A DNA stretch of 64,000 nucleotides from Paradevosia sp036499825 (GTDB taxonomy: Bacteria > Pseudomonadota > Alphaproteobacteria > Rhizobiales > Devosiaceae). The notes below the pieces were generated by a model. That model saw nothing but the letters and a program-made list of their open reading frames with translations. It did not search any database and was not told where the DNA came from. The stretch is taken from the NCBI GenBank assembly GCA_036499825.1, contig DASYCZ010000041.1:62001-126000 (forward strand). The letters are read 5' to 3'. Both the position numbers and the translations under genes were made by a program. Positions 27,882 through 37,284 of the stretch are shown one piece after another; positions within the stretch are counted from its first letter, which is position 1; every line of letters starts with the position of its first letter.

Positions 27882-29804
27882 TCATTCCTTGATCGACCAT
27901 TCGGCCGGCTGGCTTGGCCCGGGGAAGGCGAAGGACGATGAGTTCCAGATGGTCTGCTTGGGCACGTTGTAGAGACGTTTGGAATGCGTGCCATAGGCCG
28001 GGATCGGCAGGGCGATGCCCATCGACTGGAAGTTGTCCTTGGACTGGGCGAGCAACTGGCGGAAGAGATCCTTCTGCTTGGCGGTGTCGCCGGTCGTGCG
28101 CATCTGGTCCCACAGATCGACGGCCTTCTGGAATTCCGGCGGCGGGGCTTTCTGGTCGGGTCCGGTCTTGGTGTAGTACATCACCCAGGCCGTGCCCCAG
28201 GCACCGTCCGACTGGATCGGCGCATAGGCGCGCGGAAAGATCAGGGCGTCGATCATGCCGCCGTCGCCATCCTCGATGATGCCGTCATGCTGGTTGTTGT
28301 CGCGCTGGTTGAGATAGGCGGTCTTTTCCATGGCGCGGAAGTCGACCTCGAGCCCGAGAGCCTGCCAGTCTTCCATCAGCAGCGGGGCCAGGTCGAGGAA
28401 GGGCTGGCGGTCGTTACGAACCGTCATGATCCAGCTGATCGGCTTGCCGTCGGCGCCGAGGCGATAGCCGTCGCCGTCGCGCTTGTCGTAACCGGCCTCG
28501 TCCAGCATCTTGTTGGCGAGATCGGGATCGTACTCGGTGTACTGCTTGGCCATGGACTCGTCGTAGAACTCGGATTCCGGACGTGGCGCTACCTGATAGG
28601 GTTCACCCTGGCCGGCATAGACGAGGTCGATGATCTTCTGGCGATCGATGCCGTGCGACAGGGCGATGCGGACGTTCTTGTCGGAGAAGAACTTGGCCAG
28701 CGCCGGATTCTGATCTGTCATGTTGAGATCGATCGTGGCGTAGGTCGGCGCCGCCTCCACGATGTCGAAGAAGGTGAAGCCGGCGCGGTCTTCGTTTTCC
28801 ACCATCACGGGCTTGTTGGCGAGGGTGTTGACGTAGCGGGCGATGTAGTCGAATTCGCCGTTCAACGCCTTGAGCAGCATGACCTCGGTATCGGCGATGA
28901 CCTCGTTGTCGACCTCGTCGATATAGGGCAACTGGTTGCCCTGGTCGTCGATTTTCCAATAGTAGGGATTACGGACGAACGTGACTTCCTGCGGATCGGT
29001 CAGGGGGCGGTCGACCTTCCACGGAAACAGCACGGGCCGTTCCGGATTAAGGTAGAAATACGCCATGTTCTCGAACTTCAGCGACCAGCCGCTGAGGCCT
29101 TCGGCCTTGGCCTGCTTGTCGGCATCCGGATTGTACTTGGGCAGGAACTGCTTGAGGTAGTGGGCCGGGAAATAGGCCACCATGTCGGGGCCGACCGTCG
29201 CCAGCGTATAGAGCAGCATGGCGTTGGGCTTTTCAAAGACGAACTGCACGGTTTCGTCGTCGGGCGCGACGATCTTGCCGCCGGCCATGAAACTGGTCTG
29301 ACGCAGATCGGGGTTGATCTGGTCGTTCTGCATCACGTCGTCATACCAGAACATGATGTCGGCGGAGGTGAAGGGTTCCCCGTCCGACCATTTCACGCCC
29401 TTGCGCAGATGGAACGTATAGGTCTTGCCGTCTGGGGAAATGTCCCAGCTCTTGGCCAGGTTCGGCACCACGTTCTGCGCCATCACGTCCCAGCTGACGA
29501 GGTTGTCATAGCCGAGGAACTTGCGCAGATGCGAGAAGTCGCCGGCGCCGTTCAAAGGGGCACGCAGCTTGCCGCCATAGGACCGCACGCCATCGACGGG
29601 GGTCAGCACGAGTGGTTCCGGCCCGACGCGGTCGGCCACGGGCGGCAGTTTGCCGGTTTTGACCAGCTCATCGAGCATGGGGGCTTGGCCGGTCGCCGTC
29701 TGGGCCAAAGCCATGGTGGGCATCAGCAGCGACGCCGTCAGGATGGCGAGCGCACCGAACCGCCCCGGCCGCAGGCCAGGTGGGAAGCGAAAATTCATCT
29801 TCAT
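27882..29804 (-). CDS. ABC transporter substrate-binding protein, SBP family 5
   Basis: 640-residue periplasmic binding protein; first gene of the operon. Signal peptide to about residue 35 (ASLLMPTMALAQ), then the family 5 start LAKSWDISPDGKTYTFHLRKGVKWSDGEPFTSADI (seen as DISPDGKTYTFHLRKG and KWSDGEPFTSADI). It is longer than usual family 5 proteins (about 500-550), as in some oligosaccharide-specific members. The substrate cannot be told from sequence; peptides or oligosaccharides are both possible. An AT-rich near-palindrome about 100 bases upstream is the likely operator. Confidence 0.9.
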   Translation of the reverse strand: MKMNFRFPPGLRPGRFGALAILTASLLMPTMALAQTATGQAPMLDELVKTGKLPPVADRVGPEPLVLTPVDGVRSYGGKLRAPLNGAGDFSHLRKFLGYDNLVSWDVMAQNVVPNLAKSWDISPDGKTYTFHLRKGVKWSDGEPFTSADIMFWYDDVMQNDQINPDLRQTSFMAGGKIVAPDDETVQFVFEKPNAMLLYTLATVGPDMVAYFPAHYLKQFLPKYNPDADKQAKAEGLSGWSLKFENMAYFYLNPERPVLFPWKVDRPLTDPQEVTFVRNPYYWKIDDQGNQLPYIDEVDNEVIADTEVMLLKALNGEFDYIARYVNTLANKPVMVENEDRAGFTFFDIVEAAPTYATIDLNMTDQNPALAKFFSDKNVRIALSHGIDRQKIIDLVYAGQGEPYQVAPRPESEFYDESMAKQYTEYDPDLANKMLDEAGYDKRDGDGYRLGADGKPISWIMTVRNDRQPFLDLAPLLMEDWQALGLEVDFRAMEKTAYLNQRDNNQHDGIIEDGDGGMIDALIFPRAYAPIQSDGAWGTAWVMYYTKTGPDQKAPPPEFQKAVDLWDQMRTTGDTAKQKDLFRQLLAQSKDNFQSMGIALPIPAYGTHSKRLYNVPKQTIWNSSSFAFPGPSQPAEWSIKE

Positions 29805-29903
29805 GATCTCCTCAACGTGGACCGGAACGACGCCTCATTCTGTTGCGGGGCGCGGCACTCCTGTCGTCGTTATTGCTTCCATACCAGAATGCGGTCTGTC
29901 AAC

Positions 29904-29924
29904 GATTATATATAATATACAATC
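29904..29924. promoter_or_regulatory. AT-rich near-palindrome, candidate GntR operator
   Basis: A 21-base near-perfect palindrome: left arm GATTATATAT, centre A, right arm ATATACAATC; only one symmetric pair mismatches. It lies in the divergent interval between the binding-protein gene and msrB, next to a TTGACA on the minus strand (29902-29897). Regulators of the GntR FCD type often bind AT-rich operators of this style. The operon carries its own GntR gene at its far end, so autoregulation and operon control are plausible. Confidence 0.5.
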
Positions 29925-30017
29925 TTGATGTTCGATATCGGTGTGGAAGCAGCTTTGCCGGGCTGCCGAGATCCGATATGTTTTGCCGGACATTTCGATG
30001 CATTCGAGAGGCCGAAC

Positions 30018-30425
30018 ATGGATAAGACGTTTCCCGTCACGCGCACCGATGCCGAGTGGCGCGCCCGCCTGACGCCGGACCAATATGCGGTGATGCGGGG
30101 CCATGGCACCGAGGCGCCGGATAGTTGCGCACTGCTCACCGAGAAACGGCCAGGTACCTTCACCTGTGTGGGCTGCGACTCCCCGCTGTTCGCCGGCAAG
30201 GTGAAATTCGAGAGTGGCACCGGCTGGCCCAGCTTCAACGAGCCGCTGCCGGGCGCCGTCGAAACTTCGGTCGACCGCAGCTACGGCATGGTGCGCACCG
30301 AGGTGCATTGCGCCACCTGCGGCAGCCATCTGGGCCATGTCTTCGACGACGGCCCGCCGCCGACGCATCTGCGCTACTGCATCAATGGCGTCGCCATGAA
30401 CTTCGCCGCCGAGACCGTCGTCTGA
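30018..30425 (+). CDS. msrB: Peptide-methionine (R)-S-oxide reductase MsrB
   Basis: MsrB reduces methionine-R-sulfoxide in proteins. The 135-residue product has zinc Cys pairs C50-x2-C53 and C98-x2-C101, the FESGTGWPSF motif, and catalytic Cys121 in RYCINGVAMNF. No signal peptide is visible, so it is likely cytoplasmic. I start it at 30018 because the family starts there; an in-frame ATG at 29925 adds 31 residues with no family resemblance. Followed 20 bases later by an exported oxidoreductase-like protein. Confidence 0.94.
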   Translation: MDKTFPVTRTDAEWRARLTPDQYAVMRGHGTEAPDSCALLTEKRPGTFTCVGCDSPLFAGKVKFESGTGWPSFNEPLPGAVETSVDRSYGMVRTEVHCATCGSHLGHVFDDGPPPTHLRYCINGVAMNFAAETVV

Positions 30426-30445
30426 TCTTACCCGAGGGGGGAAAT

Positions 30446-30931
30446 ATGTACCGTCATACAGCCATCGCTCTATTCAGCGCCTTGCTGGTCCTCGCGCCGC
30501 TCGGGGCCAGCGCGCAGTCTGCTCCCGCCAAGCTGAAGGGGGAGGTCACCACGCCGTTGACGCTCGATCAGTCGGTCCTGGGCGCCTTGCCCAAGACGAC
30601 AATCGATCTCAGCTTCGAGACCTCCAAGGGCAAGGAGAGTGGCACCTATACGGGCGTGCTCTTGTGGGACCTCCTGGGCAAAGCTGGGCTGGTCAATGCG
30701 CCCGGCAACAATACCGCGCTCCGGCATACCGTCATGATCACCGGCAGCGACGATTATGTGGTGGCCGTCGCTCTGGGTGAACTCGATCCGAAGTTTGCCA
30801 ACAAGCAGGTCGTTCTCGCCTATCAGTCCTCGGATCCGAGCGTTTCGTTCGATCACCTGCGCGTGGTGGTCCCGGGCGACCTGCATGGCGGCCGGGCCGT
30901 CAAGGACGTGGTTTCCATTGAAGTGAAGTAG
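30446..30931 (+). CDS. Exported molybdopterin-oxidoreductase-domain-like protein
   Basis: 161 residues. Signal peptide ends near residue 24 (LGASAQSAPAKL), then a single domain resembling the sulfite-oxidase-type molybdopterin-binding fold in reduced form: GTYTGVLLWDLLGKAGLV, HTVMITGSDDYVVAVALGELD, VSFDHLRVVVPGDLHGGR. It lacks the cofactor Cys expected of a true catalytic domain, so it may act as a scaffold or remnant fold. AGGGGGGA lies upstream of the ATG. It follows msrB by 20 bases, but coupling to Met repair is only suggested by position. The last bases join a 35-base tandem duplication. Confidence 0.75.
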   Translation: MYRHTAIALFSALLVLAPLGASAQSAPAKLKGEVTTPLTLDQSVLGALPKTTIDLSFETSKGKESGTYTGVLLWDLLGKAGLVNAPGNNTALRHTVMITGSDDYVVAVALGELDPKFANKQVVLAYQSSDPSVSFDHLRVVVPGDLHGGRAVKDVVSIEVK

Positions 30932-30989
30932 CTCGAGCCGCCACGGCGGCCGGCGAAGTGAAATAGGTCAAGCTGCCACGGTGGCTGTC
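30920..30989 (+). repeat. 35-base tandem duplication at gene end
   Basis: Copy 1 (30920-30954) and copy 2 (30955-30989) agree at 28 of 35 positions; both begin GAAGTGAA and contain a stop codon (gtagctcga and atagg). Each has a small hairpin around CCACGG. It looks like a duplication of the gene's 3' end including its stop codon, or a repeated terminator element. Confidence 0.7.
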
Positions 30990-31115
30990 GATTTCCGCTC
31001 GATCAGGTGACAGGCCAGCTCCACGCGAAGTGAGATGCCGGCCTGGCCGAAAGACATCACCGATCTACCATCAGGCTGTTCGTACCAACGATATAATGAC
31101 GACTTCAGACGATCG

Positions 31116-32057
31116 TCATATTGGCTTCATGGCGAACGATGCACGCATCGCGCTCGGCGTTACGCCGTAGCGATTGCGGAACATGCGGTTGAAGGTCGAC
31201 GGATCGAGAAAACCGCAACTCGCCGCTACCTGCGCTATGCTGAGGTCAGGAGCCGGATGCAATGACAGCATGCGCCGCGCCCGCTCGAGCCGCACCGACC
31301 AGATGGTGGCTGCAACCGCTTCGGGCTGTCCGGCGAAGACCCGATACAGTTCAGAGCGAGAGCATCCGACAGCTGCGGCGACGTGCGCCGGCGACAACTC
31401 CGCGTCCGTGTGGCGTTGGTCGATGATCATGAGTGCGGCGTTGAGGATATCGCCCGGCGGCAAGTCTGCCGCCTCGTCGGCGATGCTGCGCAGCAGCGCG
31501 CAGGCAAGGTCGGTAGCGGCGTCGACCGCTGCCTCGCGCCCGGCGATCGAGAGGCTGCGCATGCGGTTTGCCGTCAGCGCCAGATGCGAGGCGAGCAGCT
31601 CGGCCAATCCGGACCGGTGCAAACGCCTGCCGCCCAAGGAAATGGCCCTGCGTCCGGCAAGCGCCGCAACCCGCTCGCGCGGGATGACGATGGCGATCTC
31701 GCGGTGGGACGACCATTCGGCACGTACCGGCCGGGCAAAATCGACGACATAGAGGTTCCCCGCCACCAGTGCGTGGTCATTGCCGTTCTGGGTGAGCCGC
31801 GACGGACCGTCGACCAGCAGGCCGACATAAATCTCGTCGCCGCCATCGCTGGCGCACTGTCTCGAACCGCGCTCGACTTTGATCGCATCCGATGTGTGGT
31901 CCCAGAACTCGCCGCGGCGTCCCCGTATGCGCAAGAGCCGCCCGAAGAAGCTGGGCTCCTTGTCCATCCTGGCGATCGACATCCGGCGCAGCACAGTGCT
32001 GCTCCAATAATCGAGCCGTTCCTTCGCTTCTACCGCGCCTGTTTCGAACTCGATCAT
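31116..32057 (-). CDS. AraC-family regulator, divergent from autotransporter 1
   Basis: 313 residues. N-terminal AraC-binding-like domain beginning ETGAVEAKERLDYWSSTV and C-terminal helix-turn-helix (about 215-310) with CGFLDPSTFNRMFRNRYG and TPSAMR. The N-terminal type is the same as in three regulators at 55.5-58.5 kb. It is divergent from the autotransporter gene with 136 bases between, so it probably controls it. The effector is unknown. Confidence 0.9.
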   Translation of the reverse strand: MIEFETGAVEAKERLDYWSSTVLRRMSIARMDKEPSFFGRLLRIRGRRGEFWDHTSDAIKVERGSRQCASDGGDEIYVGLLVDGPSRLTQNGNDHALVAGNLYVVDFARPVRAEWSSHREIAIVIPRERVAALAGRRAISLGGRRLHRSGLAELLASHLALTANRMRSLSIAGREAAVDAATDLACALLRSIADEAADLPPGDILNAALMIIDQRHTDAELSPAHVAAAVGCSRSELYRVFAGQPEAVAATIWSVRLERARRMLSLHPAPDLSIAQVAASCGFLDPSTFNRMFRNRYGVTPSAMRASFAMKPI

Positions 32058-32193
32058 GCCTGTGGCCGAAATGCCGTTGCCAATTGCTTTCGTCGTTGCT
32101 GGGACGCCCAGCCAATGCGCCGGGACGCCGGATCATTGATCTCGATGGAACCGCAATCCCACATGAGCGACGATCAATTTTCAGTCTGCCATA

Positions 32194-35100
32194 ATGCCCA
32201 TGGACTTCAAGTTCCGTCGCAACGCTCTTCGCAATTCCGCCGCCATTATCCTTGCTGCCGTCGCTATGGCCGACCCGCTCGATGCGCAGGCGCAGACCAT
32301 AACGGGCGATGTCCTGCCGGACTACTTCGGACTTTATGTCGTCGGACGGATCGCCAGCGGATCGCTGACCATAGCCACCGGTGAAACCGTCGCCACGATC
32401 GACGCGGCCTATCTCGGATACAATGCCGGCGCGCCGGGGACCGTCGAGGTCAGCGGTGAGAACGCGCTGTTCAGCGTCAACGGCTCGCTCACCGTCGGCC
32501 GCCAGGAAGGCTCCACGATGACCATCAGCGCCGGCGGAAAGGTGACCAGTGCGGCCGGCAACGTCGCGCTCGGCTACGGGATCACCAGCACGGTGGTGGT
32601 AAAAGACGCCGGCTCGCTCTGGGACAACAGCGGTGCACTGACAGTTGGCGGCTCCCAGGCGTTCGGCTTCCTCACCATCGAGGACGGCGGCCGCGTCAAC
32701 TCCGCATCCGCGAGCCTTGGGGACAGCCTCTTTTCCGCAGGCACGGTGAGCGTCACCGGTGCCAACTCGCTCTGGGCCAATAGCGGCAGGCTGGTCGTCG
32801 GCAACAGCGAAGTCGGTATCCTCACCATCAGCAATGGCGGGACGGTCAAGGCCGGCACCTATGCCGGCGGGGCCGGCGACTTCGTCGGTATTGCCGGAGC
32901 GTCGGGCTCCAGCGGCACTCTCGTTATCGGCGCAGAGTCGGGATCGCCCGCACTGGCCGGCACATTGATGGCCGACGAAGTCCGCTTCGGCCAGGGAACC
33001 GGGCGCATCGTCTTCAATCACACCGGCTTGCCCGACGGATCTGCTGTCGAGCTCAACGCCACCTTGCTGGGCCGCGGTACCATCATGCAGGAAAACGGAA
33101 CCACCGTGTTGTCGGGCAACGGTTCTGCGTTCACCGGCAGTACCATTGTCTCGGGCGGCAAGCTGATCGTTGCCGACACGCTTGGCGGCTCGGCTCAGGT
33201 GACGGGCGGTGCCCTGCAATTCGGCAACGGTACGACAGGGGCTGCGAACAGCCTCGGTGGCGACCTGTCTATCGCTGGTTCCGGCAGTGCGCTTGCGGTG
33301 CAGGGGACCGCGACGCTGAGCGTGGCGGGCGACGTCAACCTGGATGCCGGCACGATTCTGGCGATCGGCACCGGCCTTGCTCCATCCCTGCAGGCCGATA
33401 CGCTGACGCTCGGCAGCAACGTTGCCCTCAACATCACTGGCATCGATAGCGAAAGCCAGCTCGACAAGGTGCTGATCGATACGACCCACGGTATTTCCGG
33501 CGACTTCGGCACGGTGACCGTCGGGGGCTTTTCAGGGCCTGTCGACTACCTCACGGTCAACACGCATAAATCAACCGACGGCAGCCAGTATTTGGCCAGC
33601 TACGATTTGAGCTGGACCGCCGGCAATACACTTGCCGACGGGACTTTCACGCTCACCAACCCGACCGACGGCTTTACCGTCGGGACGGTGCTCTCCGACC
33701 AGACCGGCAATGCCGCCACCGGCTGGGACGGCACGTCGCTGACCAAGGCGGGGGCGGGCACCCTGATCCTCAGCGCAGACAACACCTATACCGGCGACAC
33801 AACCATCTCTGGCGGGACGGTGCAGATCGGTGATGGCAACACTACGGGATCGATCCTGGGCAACGTCCTGGACAATGGCGCGCTGGCATTCGACCGCTCC
33901 GATGCCATCGCATTCGGCGGAACAATCTCGGGAAGCGGTGCGGTCCGGCAGTTCGGCAGTGGCACCCTGATCCTTTCAGGCGGTAACAGCTATAGTGGCG
34001 GCACGGAGATGCGCGCCGGAACACTCTCTGTCGCCGCCGATGCCAATCTCGGCGCGGCTTCGGGCGGATTGACCTTCAGCGGTGGCGCGCTGGCCGCGAC
34101 GGCGAGCTTCGATACGGGACGCGGCGTGACCTTGCAGCAGAACGGTACATTGGAGGTCACCGATGGTATCGCATTGGGTCTTGCCGGCATGGTGTCGGGA
34201 GCCGGCGATCTCCTCAAGACTGGCTCGGGCGCGCTGCGCCTTACCAAGGCCGGCAACAGCTATGGTAACACCATAGTCGAGGCCGGCACGCTGGTCGGCA
34301 ATTCCGCTTCGATCTCGGGCAACCTAAGCAATGCCGGAACGGTAATATTCGACCAGCCGGCCAATGGCACCTTTACCGGCGACATCGGAGGCTTCAACGG
34401 TTCTGCCGGCTCCGTGATCAAGCAAGGCGCCGGCGAGCTTGTGTTGACCGGCACGTCCAGCCTCGACTGGTCGATCGATGCCGGTAGCCTCACTACCGCC
34501 GCCGAACGCTTCGATGGCAATGCCGATATCGCCGCGGCCGCCTCCTTCACCTTCAACCAGAGTGCCGACGCGTCCTGGGACGGCGCGCTCACCGGCGCAG
34601 GCCGTTTCGTCAAAAGCGGAGCGGGCGCGCTTTTTTATGACGGTAGCAGCCCAGGCTTTACCGGCACCACGGAGATTTCCGGTGGTGCGCTGGTCGTCGG
34701 CTCAAGCGCAAACCACATAGACGCCGTCCTGGGCGGCTCGTTCGTTGTCGAGAACGGCGGCACGCTCGCCGGCCATGGTACCATCGGCTCGGGTACCGGT
34801 TCGTTCGTGACGGTCGCTGCGGGTGGCGCGCTTTCTCCCGGCAATTCCCCCGGCACGCTCACCGTCGAGGGCAATCTCGTCCTTGACACGGGCTCGCGCA
34901 TCGAGGTCGAGGTCATCCCGCAAGAGACGGGCTCCGACCTTGTACATGTGACCGGCGACGCCACGATCGATGGCGGCTCTGTCGCTCATATCGGCGCCAC
35001 CGGCAACTACGCGCTTCGCTCGACCTATACGATCCTGACGGCCGACGGCACGCTTTCCGGCAGGTTCGACAATGTCAGTTCCGATTATGCCTTCCTCACC

Positions 35101-36306
35101 CCGGTGCTCGGCTACGACTATGGTGCCGGCATCGTCAACCTGACGCTCGAACGCAATGATGCCGGCTTTGCTGGCACGGCCGTCACCGGCAACCAGCAGG
35201 CGACCGCCGGTGCCATCGACAGCATCGGCATTGCAGCGGGCAATCGCCTCTATGACGCCATCGCGCTGTTACCCGGCGATAAAGGCGTGATCAGTGCAAG
35301 TTTCGATATGCTCTCTGGTGAAGTCCATGCCAGCACGAAGACGGCGCTGATCGAGGACAGCGCCTTCATCCGCGATGCGGCGACCGACCGCATCCGCGCA
35401 GCCTTCGCCGATGTCGGAGCTTCACCGCTGCCCGTCATGGCGTATAGCGAGGGAGGAGCAAGGCTTGCCGGACCCACCGCAGATGGTTCAGTGATCTGGA
35501 CGCAAGCGTCCGGCGCCTGGAATCACGTCGACAGCGACGGCAACGCCGCAGGTCTCGATACCGCTAGCGGCGGCTTCATCGTCGGCGCCGATGCGCCGGT
35601 CTTCAATTCCTGGCGGCTTGGCGCGCTCGCCGCTTACGGGCGTACCGATTTCAGTGCGCACGACCGCTCTTCCTCTGGCGACAGTGACAATTACACTCTC
35701 GGCCTTTACGGCGGAACGCAGGTGGGCAACCTCGGCTTTCGCTCCGGCCTTGCCTATACCTGGAACGACATAGACACGAACCGCTCTGTCGCTTTCCCCG
35801 GATTTTCCGACAGCCTCGAGAGCGGATCTCACGCCGGCAGCTTCCAGGCCTTCGGCGATCTCGGCTACCGCATCGACACCCCTGCCGTGTCGCTGGAGCC
35901 CTTCGCCAATCTTGCTTATGTGAGCCTCACCACAGATGGCTTCACTGAAGAGGGTGGCGCTGCCGCGCTGCATGTGGACGGTGAGACTACGGATGCGACT
36001 TTTTCGACATTGGGCCTGCGTGCCGCCGCCACGTTCCAGCTCGGCGAGACGACCCTTACTGCGCGCGCCTCATTCGGCTGGCGTCACGCCTTCGGGGATA
36101 CCACGCCGCTCTCGACACAAACCTTCTCGGCCGGCGATGCCTTCACGATAGCAGGCGTACCGATCGCGCTGGACACAGCCATCGTCGACGCCGGGCTTGA
36201 CCTCAACCTCTCCCCAACAGCCACTTTCGGGCTTTCGTATAGCGGCCAAGCCGCTTCTTCCGGCCAGCAGCAAGGGTTCAAGGCAAGCGTCAATGTAAAA
36301 TTCTAA
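32194..36306 (+). CDS. Autotransporter 1 (type V secretion), passenger and barrel
   Basis: 1370 residues. Signal to about residue 33 (PLDAQAQTITGD). The passenger has T5SS/PEP-CTERM-associated repeats (about 70-260; GSLTVGRQEGSTMTISAGG), then autotransporter-associated beta-strand repeats (about 490-760; LTKAGAGTLILSADNTYTGD). The C-terminal barrel runs from about 1100 (GAWNHVDSDGNAAG) to FKASVNVKF, ending in Phe as expected. It should export a beta-helix passenger to the cell surface, as an adhesin or similar. No good ribosome site precedes the ATG at 32194; M3 is an alternative start. Confidence 0.9.
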   Translation: MPMDFKFRRNALRNSAAIILAAVAMADPLDAQAQTITGDVLPDYFGLYVVGRIASGSLTIATGETVATIDAAYLGYNAGAPGTVEVSGENALFSVNGSLTVGRQEGSTMTISAGGKVTSAAGNVALGYGITSTVVVKDAGSLWDNSGALTVGGSQAFGFLTIEDGGRVNSASASLGDSLFSAGTVSVTGANSLWANSGRLVVGNSEVGILTISNGGTVKAGTYAGGAGDFVGIAGASGSSGTLVIGAESGSPALAGTLMADEVRFGQGTGRIVFNHTGLPDGSAVELNATLLGRGTIMQENGTTVLSGNGSAFTGSTIVSGGKLIVADTLGGSAQVTGGALQFGNGTTGAANSLGGDLSIAGSGSALAVQGTATLSVAGDVNLDAGTILAIGTGLAPSLQADTLTLGSNVALNITGIDSESQLDKVLIDTTHGISGDFGTVTVGGFSGPVDYLTVNTHKSTDGSQYLASYDLSWTAGNTLADGTFTLTNPTDGFTVGTVLSDQTGNAATGWDGTSLTKAGAGTLILSADNTYTGDTTISGGTVQIGDGNTTGSILGNVLDNGALAFDRSDAIAFGGTISGSGAVRQFGSGTLILSGGNSYSGGTEMRAGTLSVAADANLGAASGGLTFSGGALAATASFDTGRGVTLQQNGTLEVTDGIALGLAGMVSGAGDLLKTGSGALRLTKAGNSYGNTIVEAGTLVGNSASISGNLSNAGTVIFDQPANGTFTGDIGGFNGSAGSVIKQGAGELVLTGTSSLDWSIDAGSLTTAAERFDGNADIAAAASFTFNQSADASWDGALTGAGRFVKSGAGALFYDGSSPGFTGTTEISGGALVVGSSANHIDAVLGGSFVVENGGTLAGHGTIGSGTGSFVTVAAGGALSPGNSPGTLTVEGNLVLDTGSRIEVEVIPQETGSDLVHVTGDATIDGGSVAHIGATGNYALRSTYTILTADGTLSGRFDNVSSDYAFLTPVLGYDYGAGIVNLTLERNDAGFAGTAVTGNQQATAGAIDSIGIAAGNRLYDAIALLPGDKGVISASFDMLSGEVHASTKTALIEDSAFIRDAATDRIRAAFADVGASPLPVMAYSEGGARLAGPTADGSVIWTQASGAWNHVDSDGNAAGLDTASGGFIVGADAPVFNSWRLGALAAYGRTDFSAHDRSSSGDSDNYTLGLYGGTQVGNLGFRSGLAYTWNDIDTNRSVAFPGFSDSLESGSHAGSFQAFGDLGYRIDTPAVSLEPFANLAYVSLTTDGFTEEGGAAALHVDGETTDATFSTLGLRAAATFQLGETTLTARASFGWRHAFGDTTPLSTQTFSAGDAFTIAGVPIALDTAIVDAGLDLNLSPTATFGLSYSGQAASSGQQQGFKASVNVKF

Positions 36307-36586
36307 GATGGAAGGGGATGCGACAGTGCCGAAATGGCTGACCCGGGTTAATGCGTCGCGCGTTGGTCGTGCCTGCTATGGTGAAAAGCGCCAGAGGTAC
36401 CCGACGCTGCGTCGACGCACCTTGGAGTTTGGCGCGATTTTCACGTTGGCCTCAGAAGCCTAGGTCTAGGTTCAAGAACGGCTCAATCCGGCGTGGCGAT
36501 GTGCCGGCCAGTACCCCAAGTCGTCAGCGATTGCCCTCGGTTGTGTCTCCAGTGAAAGTGGCTTGCGATCCGAAATCTAGCTCAGG
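36307..36586. other. Intergenic region after autotransporter 1
   Basis: 280 bases without a supported gene. It separates the autotransporter from the trbI remnant and reads as decayed sequence; I see no transposase, clear inverted repeats or ribosome sites. Confidence 0.3.
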
Positions 36587-37110
36587 TCAATCACGTTGAG
36601 GATCTGTCACGACCCGGTTCGGCAGGTCCGAGGTCTTTGATGTCCCGATTGAAAAAGCTCTCCTTTGACGCCTGCCCATGGCATCGGCCTCCTGACCAGC
36701 AATCCCGGCCTGCAGAGCCGCGGCATAAAGGTCGATGACACTGCCCGGTCGGGTAACGGTCGAACCTCGGTTCTCGATCTGGGCGTTTTCTACCGCGATG
36801 GCTTCCATACTCTTGAGATCGACGGCGATCGGCGAGTCATAGGTGGATTGGTCGGCCTGCAGGCTCGCCATGCGTTGCCGGTGCAATTCGCGCTGGATCT
36901 GCTCCTGCTGCTCGCGATTGAGGAGGGCCCGCCAATCCTCTTCCGGCTCGAGCACCGGTGTGACCGGGACGTCCTCCGGCTCCTCAAGCGCGGGAGTGAA
37001 GGGATTGGTTGAACGCTCGGTGGTTTCGACGATCGGGGTTGGCTGGAATGGTGTCGCCACCGCTCGCCAATGATGCCGTCGACAACGCCCTCCTTCAACT
37101 GATCACGTAG
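36587..37110 (-). pseudogene. trbI: Remnant of conjugal transfer gene trbI (VirB10 family)
   Basis: Two overlapping frames on the minus strand together resemble the middle of TrbI: one frame gives LRDQLKEGVVDGIIGE and the next continues FQPTPIVETTE, EEDWRALLNREQQEQI, RMASLQADQSTYDSPIAVD, SVIDLYAAALQAGIAGQ and LPNRVV. These resemble known TrbI stretches as I recall them. The frame changes near 37061-37066, the membrane segment upstream is missing and the C-terminal beta-barrel domain is missing, so it is a frameshifted fragment. It marks an old conjugative element at this spot. Confidence 0.65.
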
Positions 37111-37284
37111 CTTGAGGCCGGCCGCGTGTTCGGCACGAGGCTGCAAGAAATTTTCAGATTGTGCAAAAGAATTCCACGTGCAGAACTTAGTCGAAGACAC
37201 CGTTCGCAGAAGTGGGTCTCAAGGGAGACGAGACGCAATGTCCATCTGCCAGATATCGAGTTTGCGCATCGGAAGGTTTTTCTG

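Noticed and set aside
27984..29915. 643-residue plus-strand frame opposite the binding-protein gene
   Set aside because: Shadow of a real gene; composition is not protein-like and it has no ribosome site or family motif.
36307..37284. Complete insertion sequence or integrase gene
   Set aside because: No transposase-like frame or terminal inverted repeats; only a trbI remnant is supported.
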